This document shows positions 10,900 to 21,526 of a stretch of DNA of 46,076 bases, in pieces. The stretch's first letter is position 1. Every line of letters begins with the position of its first letter. The notes under the pieces are model-generated. The model did not search any database, was not told where the DNA came from, and saw nothing but the letters and a program-made list of their open reading frames with translations. The position numbers and the translations under genes were made by a program. This DNA is from Pelomyxa schiedti (Eukaryota; Evosea; Pelobiontida; Pelomyxidae), in assembly GCA_020536535.1 (NCBI GenBank), contig JAHLWZ010000776.1, forward strand, positions 1,209-47,284, read 5' to 3'.

Positions 10900-13374
10900 A
10901 TGCAGTTTCTGCAAGAGGTGTTTGGCCCTACGTTCTCCACAACGCCACCTGCGCGTAGTGACAGTGCGGCACGAATACGGAGCCAGCGGCGGTGCCCCAA
11001 CTCCGCTGCACACTCCCCCACCGCGACCAGCTCCACCAGCAGTCCCCTGCTCCCCTCGCCGCCGCCTTCGTCCGCCTCCAGCGCGAGCCTGCCGCCTCCG
11101 GCGACAACGGCCGCGCGCCCCACTGCTGGGCCCACCACCCGCATCTCCACCGGCGCCTCCGTCCTCACCGACACCAAGCTGGCCACCACCGACGCGGTGG
11201 AGCGCTGCGCCCGGTCCCCCGGCTCCGGCTCCGGCTCGGCTTCCTCCTCGGGCTCCCCTGGGCTGGTGCTGGTGGCAGCTACGAGCGGGCACGACCCCGC
11301 GGTGGTGTCCGCCGTCGTGCGGGGCATGTGCCCGGGCGCCGTGGTTGCGGGGTGCAGCACGTGCCAGGGCGTGATGACTGAGACCGGCGTGGCTTCTTCG
11401 CCCGACTCGTCTCAGGTTTGTTGGCGGTCCCGGACTTATCTGCTACTTGATTGGGGTTTTGTAACGGCTTATGGGAGTTGGTTGCCCTTGACAGAGAAAT
11501 GGCTGCAACTATCTTTTCACTTTTTATGTACCTAACGTTGGTGTTTTATCCTCTGCTTTTTTTCCCTTTAGGCTGTTGGAGTATGGATGTGCACTGACGA
11601 ACGTGGGAAGTTTTCTTCTTGTGCTGAGGAAATGGACACTTCACCTGAAAACAGATTCTCTGAGGCTGCTGCGAAGCGGGCAGCGACAAGAGCTGCCACA
11701 GAGGCTCTTGCACAATTGGATGAACGCAAGCCAACACTGATTTGGGTACAAACAGCCCCTGGTTATGAGGAGAGTGTACTAGCTGGAGTGGAGTCTGTTG
11801 TAGGTTCTGATGCCCTAATTGCAGGAGGAAGTGCGGCAGATAATACTGTCTCGGGTGAGTGGTGGCAGCTGTGCAATGACAGAGTTGATCAGTTTTTCCC
11901 CTCCACGCTCTAACCCTATTCAGGTGTACAAAAATGCTGTTGTAGTTACAATGATGGTTACCGATGCAGATGCCTTTCCCGTTTTTGGTAGTTGCTATCA
12001 GGCTACAAGCCACTCTGGGATAGTTACAAGATGCAGTGGACGTGTACTCAATGAAATTGATGACAAGCCTGCAGCTGAAGTTTACAACCGGTAGCAGTTT
12101 TAAGGCTTTACATGTCTAAGTCTGCATGAAGGTGGACAGGCTATCTTATTTCTGACAGCCCTCGCCCGCCTATTGGTGTTTACTTGGGGCCAAGCACGGT
12201 AAGAATTCTAACCCACTGATGTTATGTGTCTCCAACACTGTGTTAGGTGTTTCCTCTTGGAAAGTTTTTTGGAACTGAAAAATCCAATGGTGAGGATATG
12301 TATGAGCTTATGCATCCCCATCGCATTGAAGAAGATGGCAGCCTCAGTGTATTTGCCAATGTTACCAAAGGAATGAGAGTTCACCTCATGGCTGCAACAA
12401 CACGACAGGTAATGCATAGTGCAACATTTGCCAACCCCACTATGCCCCAAGAAGATAACCTCTTATCTGTTCTCTCAGATAACCAATGGAATTGGGTCCA
12501 AGATTTCCGCAGCAGTAAGAGACTTGGCTCCTTTCAATGAATCCGCCATTGTGGGAAGCCTGATGGTTTTCTGTGCCGGTTGTATGATGCACGTCAAGGC
12601 CTCTCACGGCCTTGCCTCAGTTGCCCAAAAGATAAAGCAATCTACCAACGGCGCCCCGTTTATGGCAATGCACCCTTTCGGAGAACAGGGCAGATTCCCC
12701 GCGTGCGTGGTCGGCAACACTGAGCACAAGGTAAACTTCCTTTTTCTATCGTTCCCTTTCAAAGTTCTAACTCCGAGTTCTCACCGCAGGCGGCGATAGG
12801 CCACGGCAACTTGATGTTCTCTGCCGTGATATTTGGCAAGGCCACGTTCGGGCAGACTGCACGAGCGGACGTGTTCTTCTCGTACTGCTGGGGGGCCAAG
12901 GGGTCCCCAACGCAGTCCCTCGTGAAGACCACGGCGGACAGCCTGCGTCGCGAGGCCAAGGTCACGGTGTGGTGGGACGTGGAGCGCATGGGGGCGGGCC
13001 AGAACCTCGACGCCGAGATGCGCATGGGCGTGCAGTCCGCCTCGGTGTTCCTGCTGTTCCTGGACGAGGCGTACGGGGGCTCCCACAATTGCCAGGCCGA
13101 GTACCGCTACGCCCTGGAGTTTGGCACCCCGATCGTGCCGGTGCTGCTCCCCGGGTACCTGGCCTCCCGCCGGGCCAAAGGGGGGATTCCTCAGAATCAG
13201 TGGTGGCCGGAATCCATGCCGGAGCTGCAGGGCCTGCTGTACTGTGACTTTGGAGACGAGGAGGCGCAGCAACGAAATTTCGCGGGGCTGATGCACCAGG
13301 TTGACAACTTCAGGCGTCTCAGGCACCAGAAGAAAGTCTCGTTGCTACCTGAGACTCCCGGCGATTCCCTCTGA
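10900..13374 (+). CDS. FIST sensor domain fused to a C-terminal TIR domain
   Basis: This gene has seven exons (10900-11415, 11572-11883, 11924-12090, 12159-12198, 12247-12408, 12479-12730, 12790-13374), giving 677 residues with every junction GT-AG and in frame. After a Ser/Pro/Ala-rich leader comes a FIST domain: the GHDPAVVSAVVRGMCPGAVVAGCST strand-helix block, then SDALIAGGSAADN, then FIST_C with FFGTEKSNG and FCAGCMMHV. FIST domains are thought to bind small ligands such as amino acids. From about residue 509 a TIR domain follows: ADVFFSYCW, a BB-loop-like WWDVERMGAGQNLD, and SHNCQAEY, whose Glu (about residue 587) sits where NADase TIRs keep their catalytic glutamate. So a ligand-gated NAD-cleaving or adaptor role is the inference. 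Outer exons are GC-rich and inner exons are not. I know of F-box-FIST proteins (FBXO22) but not of a described FIST-TIR. Confidence 0.88.
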
Positions 13375-13482
13375 TTTTTTTTGTGACAACCCTCAAATTG
13401 GAATGTCGTGTAAAATCACAACATCAAATAAAATACAGCTTCTCTCCTTACGGGGGGGATCTACTCTTTCGTAAACACAGCT

Positions 13483-14802
13483 ATGGTTGACGACATGTAC
13501 AAAAACAGTTACGGTGCGGCGGTGAGCCCTCATCTTTGTTATTTCATTTGCGTGAAGTCGTTGGGGCATACGCCGCGTGAGAGTTTGTTTTTACTTGTTT
13601 GAAGGTCACAGCACTGTACTTCACGGCAGAAGTTGCGTGCATTGCGTCATTTATCGCGGAGCGCAGGAGGAAGCACAAAACTGATTACCACAATGCACAG
13701 TACCTCCCCAGGTCTAAAGTGAGCATTTTCTATATCTCACTTTGTGCTTTCTTATTAGGTGTGCCTTTTTGTTACCATTTTCCACTAAGATTGTTAGTGA
13801 GAATTATTGGATGCTCCGTGCGCTTACTATTTTTCAATTTGGCTGAAGAAAAAGACTATTTTGACGATCTTACTTTTGTTTTTGAGAGAACAGGGAGTGC
13901 GCTTTTCTTCACCAGTTACACTGTTGTTTTATTTTTTTGGTAAGAATGCACCTTCTGTGAAATCTTTAACTCTTTTTCCTTTTAATAAAAGGGCTGAAAT
14001 GACCCATAAGAGCTATGTTTCTGCAACGGGGTTTCTTCCTAGGTTGAAATGGGTGTTCATCTCATTAAATGCACTTGTTTATGCTTGTGTCTTGGGCATC
14101 ACTGTTCTATGTGTCCTACTGCAAGTACTTTACCCTTTGAATTTCCTTCCATCTGACCGACTTGAGGATTCTAATATTTCTGATTCTATATACTACTCTA
14201 TCAACTTATACTTCGGTAAGTCTTCAAATCTGTGGATATCTTGCTTTATGATTTACAGAATCGTTTATTAGTATTTCCATCTCCATTGCCTACACGGTGT
14301 ATGGACTTCGTCTTGTTTCAGCAGAAAAGAAAAAACTACCCCATGAACGGGTAACATCAAATTCCTCTGCCTGGAAATGGGTAAGAAAAGGACCTGTTTC
14401 ATTATTAAGTGGATAACAATTAATTGACTGTGAAGAGTGACATCTTGTAACAACCAAAAGTTTCTATTTTGTACAGTGACTTTCACTGCATGCTTTGCAC
14501 TTCGCTCTGTGATGTTTTTCTTTTGGTCACTATATGACCAAGAGATGAGGTTTGTGATATTTGTGAGCTTAGCTTTTGTGATACCGGAACTAGTTTCATC
14601 CGTTCTACAATGTAACCACTTATCGTCTTTTTACTTCTCCAACTTATCTTATTCCTTTGCAGTATTACTGGCAAATATCTCCATGAAGGCTGAAGAACAA
14701 CTTGTCTCCTATGTCAATTGGTTATACACTGTATCAGAAATTGGCTCCTCCAAAGACTATGAACACTTTCCAATCAACAAAAAACGCACTATCAACAACT
14801 AG
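13483..14802 (+). CDS. Seven-transmembrane THH1/TOM1/TOM3-family protein
   Basis: This is a multi-pass membrane protein. The best family block is FERTGSALFFTSYTVVLFFW followed by AEMTHKSY, very close to the plant TOM1/TOM3 signature around its third helix. Plant relatives are vacuolar membrane proteins distantly related to GPCRs. Exon structure: 13483-13521, 13605-13711, 13790-13939, 13992 onward, with later junctions near 14215 and 14389. The last potential intron (51 nt from about 14612) has no stop and keeps frame, so two C-termini are possible; reading through or splicing it both end at 14802. Seven hydrophobic helices are plausible. It precedes a G-alpha gene on the same strand by 159 bp. 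A coupling between them is suggestive only. Confidence 0.75.
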
Positions 14803-14961
14803 AACCACCACACTACTGCCCAGAATCATGCCTGTACATGTCCCTGTACAAAACCCTTGTTATTTTTTCTTTTCAGATAAACAGAACCAATCAAATCAGT
14901 TCAACGACCCAGAAAACTAACCAAAAACGGACCTCCACAAAGAAAAAAAAGGTCTCAAGCA

Positions 14962-16179
14962 ATGGGCAATACGGCACCTCAGAAGGGAAGCAAGTCCAAA
15001 CGACGAGAGATAAAAATATTGCTACTGGGGGCTGGGGACTCTGGCAAAAGCACCCTGGTGAAACAGATGCACGTAATTCACCTGGAGGGGTTCACCGACG
15101 CGCAAAAGAAGGAGTTCCGACCCATAATTTACAGCAACTTGATCTCCTTCATGGTGACGTTGGTGCAGGCCACCCGAGACTTCAGTATTCCCGTGAGTCC
15201 GGGCAACGAGGCCGCTGCACAGAGATTTCTGCAAAAAGATAAATTCGGAGTTGCCAGTCTAAACCCGGAAATAGCGAGGGACATAAAGATATTATGGTAC
15301 TCCCACTTAATAGAGCACATTTCACTCTTGCTTTATTTGTTTTTGGGAATTACCCCTAACCACACCTGCTCCTACTTTTTTTTTTTTTTGTTAAAACAAA
15401 TAAAGATATAACTAACTCTTGTTTATAGGAGTGATCCGGGTATCCTGGCAGCGTTTGCACGTGCCAGAGAATTTCAGCTTCCTGACAGTGCTGCTTATTA
15501 TTTCAAGAGTATTGACAGGCTTGCAGCCCCTGATTATATGCCGACTGACACAGATATCCTGCACACTCCATCACATACAACCGGGTTCAATGAAGTCGTG
15601 TTCCACAGTCATAATGAGAGGTTCCGTGTGGTGGATGTTGGTGGTCAGCGGTCAGAGCGCCGTAAGTGGGTTCAGTGCTTCCAAGATGTGAGTGCCGTAG
15701 TGTTTTGTGCAGCATTGAGCGAGTACGACCTTACTCTATTCGAGAAGGCAGACGAAAACAGAACACATGAAAGCCTCAAACTGTTCCATGATGTGTGTGC
15801 ATCCAAATGGTTTGCAAATTCACAGATATTCCTCTTCCTCAACAAGAAAGACCTGTTTGATCAAAAAGTATCCACCTCCCCACTTTCCATCTACTTCCCA
15901 CAATACTCTGGACCAAACGAACCCGATCCCGCCGCGGAATTCATCAGAGACTTGTTCCTAACCACTGCAAGCTGTGGCCGCGAAGTCCAAGTATTCTACA
16001 CATGCGCAACCAATTCCGACAATGTCCGGGAGGTATTCAACATGGTTCTACAGAAACTACTCCAACATGCTGCGGCCAACGCAGAGGCTGAGGCCGCTGC
16101 AGCCTCTGCCTCATCCACAACAACAACTTCAACATCCTCCACACTGCAATCCTCAGGAGGACTCTCTAGGGGCTCGTAG
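14962..16179 (+). CDS. Non-canonical heterotrimeric G-protein alpha subunit
   Basis: Two exons (14962-15296, 15429-16179) encode 361 residues. The nucleotide-binding motifs are GAGDSGKST (P-loop, about 23-31), DVGGQRSERRKW (switch II, with the catalytic Gln), NKKD and TCAT. Three standard features are changed. Only 16 residues precede beta-1, so the beta-gamma-binding N-terminal helix is nearly absent. Switch I reads ILHTPSHTTG where Gi has VLRTRVKTTG, so the GTPase arginine finger (Gi Arg178) is Pro159, and its partner Glu43 is Asp26. The end of helix 5 runs into an Ala/Ser/Thr-rich tail of about 40 residues instead of the short receptor-contact tail. Gly2 could be myristoylated. Expect slow hydrolysis and altered partners. 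It is convergent with the ADP-ribosyltransferase gene. Confidence 0.93.
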
Positions 16180-16323
16180 AGATTCCTCAACCAGGAATTG
16201 CTGTAAAATTTTCTACATTCCAACAAGGCACAGACAGCCCAACAACCTAACAAAAAAACATTTTTTTTTCCTTGCTGGAACTCTCAATTTGGTTTGTGTG
16301 TGAATTTGGTGGTGTGTTCGTTT

Positions 16324-19300
16324 TCAAGGAGAGAACCAAGAGGGACGATAGCTAGATAGAGCTTGGATATGGCCTTCTATGCTCTCATTGTCATGCACCC
16401 CAGAAGCCGCGGCTATGCTAAAGTACTTTTGCGCCGTGGGCTGGTCAGCCAAGCCGCCAAGGCCAACTTGCCACATTCTTCCGAGCTGCCATGCCGCAAA
16501 TGCATGGGCCGGATTCGCAGTTGTGGGAGTCGCGGCCATCTCGTACACCGTGCGGGCTTGTTCCAGGCTGAGGGGTACTCCCAGGCCTTGCTCGTATCTC
16601 AGCCCCAGTTCGTACATAGATTCCTTCTTATCTGTTGTTAGGTCAACGAAAAGCTGTGCTATATCGTCTCCCATTGCTGCTGCGGAAGCAAATAGAAGCG
16701 CGGCTCGGTCCGGGTCCGCGGCTAGGCCATCGCCTCCTTCCAGGAGCCAAAAGGCTAATTCCTTTGCCGCTTCCGGAGAACCATTGTCCGTGGCTTTTTG
16801 AAGCAGTTGTTCGGCATCGTGGGTATCCAGTGGTGCTATATCCGCTTGGGAGCCGTCCCGGCAAAGTTGTGACTTGAAGACCATGACTTCAGGCACACTA
16901 CTATCTATTGCCTTCTTCAACATTTTGCGTGCACGGGATCGGCTTGTTTTCATTCCACATTCGCCATACATATAGCCTCTAAGGAGAGCCACAGTCCCCT
17001 TACCATTTCCGCTTTTGTGAGCTTGCTTGTATAAAGCCGCTGCTTGCTTTTCATTTGGTGCCATATCATCACCTCCGTTTCGGTACAAGTCTGCAAGAGC
17101 AATAGTGGCAGCTTGAGACCCGGCAGAGCTGGCTTTTAGCAGCCAATTTGCAGCCTTAAGAACGGATTGCTCTACGCCTAAGCCCTGTATGTGACAGTGT
17201 GCGATGTGGTACATGGCCTCAGTGTTCCCGATGTTAGCGGCTTTCTCCCAGAAACCGGCAGCCTTTCCGATATCTTTGTCAACTCCCGTGCCAAAAAAAT
17301 GGCATTTCCCAAGAACAACCAGTGAGTCTGGTTGTAATGCATTGGCTCCAGCAGTTAAAATCTTCAGAGCAGCTTGTACATCAGAAAGACCGCCTGCGCC
17401 AGTGAGATTGCACATAGCAAAGGGGATTTGAGCTTGGGGTAATCCCATATCAGCAGCTTTTCTTATCATCCCAGCTGCCTCTGTTGCAGCAGCACTTTTT
17501 ATACCTCCCATCTTCTGTGCCTCCGCTATCATTATTTGTGCTAGTCTCGTTGTTGCCCCAATGTGCCCTCTGCCATCTGCAAGGTTATACAAGTGCCTCG
17601 CGGTATTCATATCCTTTGCGCCGCAAAGGCCAGTCTCCAACCACAACCCCCATGAATACATCCCACCAAGGTGATTGGCTATAGACAACCGCTGCATGAG
17701 AGCGGCAGAGGTAGCGACATCCTTCTTTATATGGAATAGCCAGAGCGCAGCAAAGTACGAGCAAGTAGGTCGCACCTCCATTGCGTAATCAGGGTTCGTT
17801 TGGTAAGCAGAAACCAGTAAGTCTCCTTCAGACACAGATTTTGGGTCATTTCGACCAATGATATCATTAAACGCTTTATCTGTGAGAGGGATTCCTTGGA
17901 ATAGAGGAGCGATGCCATACAGACATAAATAATAGTACGCAATATAAGCAGGCTTATATATAAACTTCATTCCAGACATTGCATCATGCAGGAGATTGAA
18001 ACACTGGACTTGGTCACCTTTGTCCCACTCCATAAGGGCTATTTGAGTTTTTCCAAATGGTTCGTTAATGTCAGGAGGTGGGAGCGTTACAATAGCTCCA
18101 GGTACCGTTGGGGGAATAGGCTGAGTGGGGGTAGTGACCGGCTGTGATACAGAAGAGGTGAGTGTTGATACTGCTACAGCTGCGGTGACGGAGGCATTCA
18201 GTTTTGAGCTTCTGTGCTTATGCTTCTGTGCAGAATCCGTTGCTGGTGAACCCGGCTCCGATTGAGTCGGAAGCGTTGGTGATTGCGGTGCTACAGGAAC
18301 CACAGGAGTCTCTGCGAGGGCTGGAGGTGTTGTAGGACTGGCTTGGGACCGGTGCTTATGCTTATGGTGGGTGGATGCTGCAGGGTCCTGACCTGGAGCA
18401 GTAGTCGAGACGGGGGTGGGAGTTGGTGTTGGTGTTGCCGTTAGTGTTGGGGTTTGCCTTGGTGAAGGGCTTGCAGGATTGGCAGCTGCAGTTGGTGGAG
18501 GATTTGCAGCCGGAGTTGGTGGAGGAGCAGTTGCAGAATTTGTCGGGGTGGATGTAGCTGTTGCCAATGGAGGTAAAAGCTCTTGCAAAAGCAGGGGTGA
18601 TTCTTGCATATCGAGATCTACCACAATAAGATCTGTTGTATCCAGAACACCAGTCACAATGAAATTTGTTTCTGGCTCCAATAAAATCTCTGTTTGGGGC
18701 AAAAACAAGTTTTGATCAGTAAGAAGTCTTGAGGAAGTGCGAACCTCACCTCGTTCACTGGGGATGCAAGAATAAGGTGATATATCATAGCCCCAGACTT
18801 TCCCTCGGATGACAAAAAGTGTTCCCTTACAAACACCACTTTCTTTATCTGTAAGAAACTGTTTTGTGACTTGCATTTCCAGGGATGTGGAGCACAGCGT
18901 GTGCCACGTGATTGTGTTTCCTGCCAAGCAGTGTAAGGTCATGACTTGGTGAGAAACAACAAAACAGCAAAAAGGCAGAAACCTGGATGGTAGTGAGTAT
19001 CATCAACCTGTACTTTCTTTGTAATTCCTCTAAATAAAGCTTTGCCAGGAGGGATAAATGGAGGAAGAGATCGGAGTGCTTTGAGTAACATGTAGATGTA
19101 TCCGCGCCATCGTCGAAGCTCCAGTGTATTACGTTGGAACAGTGTGCGGTTTAGCCGGAAATAGGGGTTGTCTTCAGGTGATGGCTCTCCAAAGTCAAAC
19201 GAGTAGAGTGCAATTGCACCAGCCCCTAACAGTGGTAAAGAGAGTGTCTGGCTTGCAATTCAACATGTTACATACCCTGGTCATCAAGAGTACCCGGAAA

Positions 19301-19677
19301 CGGTTTCGCTTGCGCAGCTATGGTCAAGCATACTTCTACAACCTGGCCATGAGATAAGGGTGATGAAGAGAGAAGTGAAATGAAATGGTGAGAACTCACG
19401 AATTCATGTTTTTTAATTTTTGCTTCGGCACAAGCTTCTAATAAAGATTTTGGGGGATCGTAGTTCTGCCTATGTGGCAAAATTAAACAATTGCTTGCTC
19501 ACACTAACCTTCTACATACGGGTACAATCGAAAAATGTCTCCCAATTGTTTGAGTGTCGTGCTGGTGACAACTTGGTCCAGATCAAAAGTTCTGCGAGAA
19601 AGCACTGAAACTTTCGCGACCGTAGTTGGTGTAGCCGGTGTGGGCGTGGGCGTTGCCGTTGGGGTTTCGGTGGACAT
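16324..19677 (-). CDS. Arginine-type ADP-ribosyltransferase fused to Sel1-like repeats
   Basis: Six exons (19520-19677, 19400-19469, 19276-19342, 18983-19225, 18750-18944, 16324-18689) encode 1032 residues. Residues about 98-260 form an ART fold with the R-S-E signature: Arg164 in ALFRGI, the STS motif at 198-200 preceded by ITWHTL, and E-x-E at Glu243/Glu245 within SPYSCIPSEREILLEP. This motif set is typical of NAD-dependent mono-ADP-ribosyltransferases that modify arginine. A Pro/Thr/Ala-rich linker with repeated HKHKH/HKHR patches (about residues 285-410) follows. The rest is a long array of Sel1-like repeats (units such as GKCHFFGTGVDKDIGKAAGFWEKAA), a helical scaffold for protein contacts. 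No signal peptide is seen, so it is probably cytosolic. The 60-nt last intron has no stop and splits the codon of Glu245. It shares a 277-bp divergent region with the next 7-TM gene. Confidence 0.9.
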
Positions 19678-19954
19678 TCTCAATGATGGGATGTTGTTTG
19701 CGCGGTAAATTGATTATTCCACGTGCCCGTGATTGGTTTGCTGCGACCGTAGCGCGTAGCTACCGAAAGGAAAAGGGAAGAAAAGAAAGTTTTTGTTGCT
19801 CCGGTTTTGTAAGGGTGAAATTAAAGATTCACAATTACAACAGCAGCAGAACACATTCAGTCGGTGCAATAGGAAGACCACAGAACTCCCCCAGAGGCCT
19901 TTGGTAACGCGCCACAAGAATCTGCTGAGAGACTTGCTTTCGCCGAACTGCGAA
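19678..19954. promoter_or_regulatory. Divergent promoter region, ART-Sel1 and second 7-TM gene
   Basis: This 277-bp interval separates two start codons on opposite strands. The frame of the plus-strand gene stays open upstream to about 19790 but has no ATG there, so I treat that part as 5' UTR. No clear promoter element is recognisable. Confidence 0.35.
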
Positions 19955-21406
19955 ATGTACGTACTCGACATTAGCGCCAGTCCCCCGATTAGCCTGCATG
20001 CACCAAGTTTCAGCCCAAGCCACAGCAGCAGCTCACTCGCGAGCTCCTCCCATAACTCCAACAGCAGCGCCGGGGGCGACCATGACATAACCACCGTGGT
20101 GATCGACACCGTAAGCATTGCGCTGTACCTGACCATGGGCCTCGTCACAGCCTGGCGCCTCCTGGTCCACATCAAAGACCACTACACCAACTCCACCCGC
20201 TCAGGCCCCCCTCAGTCCCAGTCTCCGTCTCCGCCCCCCTCACCCTCCCCATCACCATCACCATCACGGTCTACTGCGATGGTCGAGGGGTCGTCATTCA
20301 GCCACAACGGGACTGGGAACAGTGCCGAGTACGATAACAGTTACTACGCCGCTCCGAACCAGAAGAAGCTGGAATCTGCTTCGCGGAAGAAGAGGAGGAA
20401 GGACTGTTTGTGTGCATGTTGTAGGGCTTGTGATTCCAGGCTGGTGCAGTTCCATTGGTTCCTTTTCTCTTTTTTTATGGGTATGGTTCTGCCACTGGCT
20501 ATTTTTTTTTTTTTTTTGGAATATGTACTTGGAATCTACTTGTCTTCCTTTTTGATTTCTTCCTCCCTGTTTTGGACCTTATAGGTGCATTCTTATAATC
20601 TTGCCATAGTTACTATTGTGTACTGGCTTCTATCAATTCTTATTCACCAGGCTGTGGAAGCAACCCGATTTAATGTGGGCTTCAAATATGCTCTAGGGAC
20701 CCTTTCTCATTGCCTTTTTTTCACTGCAGTTTTATTGATGCTGGTCCATATGTAACATGGAATTCAAATCATTTTCTTTCTAAAATACTACAAGGTTAGA
20801 GCACATGTATGCACAATCAACCATTGCTATACCCTATGTTATACTGTGGGTTTCGATAAGTGTACCATACACCTACACTCTGCTCACTACCTTATATTTT
20901 ATTGTAAATCCAGACCAATATAAAGATGGTTCCCCTCAGTTCCTTGAAACTCAACTCATTCTTACTCGTAGGTAATATCATCTACGATAGTTCAATTATA
21001 ACAATCTGTGTGTACAATCTTTTGTGTGGAGTGGCTTACATTATAACTGCCGTTCTGGTGATACGGAAAATGTACGCTTTAGAGCGCAGTGACGTTTTCT
21101 TCAAAAGTACACAAACTCCATTAAGTACTTTTCTAATCGAAAAAACCAGTGAAAAAAAGGCCTGTGTATCTACTGGTAACCCTGCAACCTGTACTTTTTT
21201 TCCCTCATTAAGACAGGTTAGTGTCATGTCTGTGTGCTTTGTGGGCTTCCTTTTGCAAGTGTGTTATATCTCGTATTTTAATAAATCGTAAGTTATTGCA
21301 GTGCGCAATGCTCCTGTATAGACCAATAACTGGCGACTACATGAATCAATATGTCTTTGAAGTATTCACTTACTGGCTACCAGAAGTATTACCCTTTCTT
21401 CATTGA
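19955..21406 (+). CDS. Second THH1/TOM1-like multi-pass membrane protein
   Basis: Five exons (19955-20485, 20585-20751, 20795-20928, 20972-21287, 21322-21406) give 410 residues. Residues 1-45 are Ser-rich. A first helix (VIDTVSIALYLTMGLVTAWRL) is followed by a Ser/Pro/basic loop of about 85 residues containing SP repeats and a Cys-rich patch (CLCACCRAC), then about six more helices. The block YALGTLSHCLFFTAVLLML corresponds to the LFF-S/T helix of TOM1/THH1 proteins, as in the gene at 13483, so the two are probably divergent paralogues. A 51-nt stretch at about 21166-21216 could be an in-frame retained intron. The first splice donor (GTTCTG at 20486) is weak but needed to keep frame. Family assignment is moderate; the multi-pass nature is clear. 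Confidence 0.65.
20218..20272 (+). repeat. Low-complexity Ser-Pro coding repeat
   Basis: A CCNTCN-type hexamer/trinucleotide run encodes alternating Ser and Pro in the large first loop of the second 7-TM protein. It stays in frame and looks like a disordered linker that could vary in length between strains. Confidence 0.6.
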
Positions 21407-21526
21407 AAACCTGTAACAGAATCGATTCATAGATAGCTATTTCTGTTCTTCTCTTGATAGTAGCAAGAAGACCAAAAACACAACGGGCTCTCATAAACTG
21501 AGGAAGAAAATTCAACTTATGACTGT

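Noticed and set aside
10876-11381. Several long overlapping open frames on both strands in the GC-rich start of the FIST-TIR gene.
   Set aside because: They are Arg/Pro/Ala-rich shadows of one GC-rich exon; only the frame that joins the FIST domain has family content.
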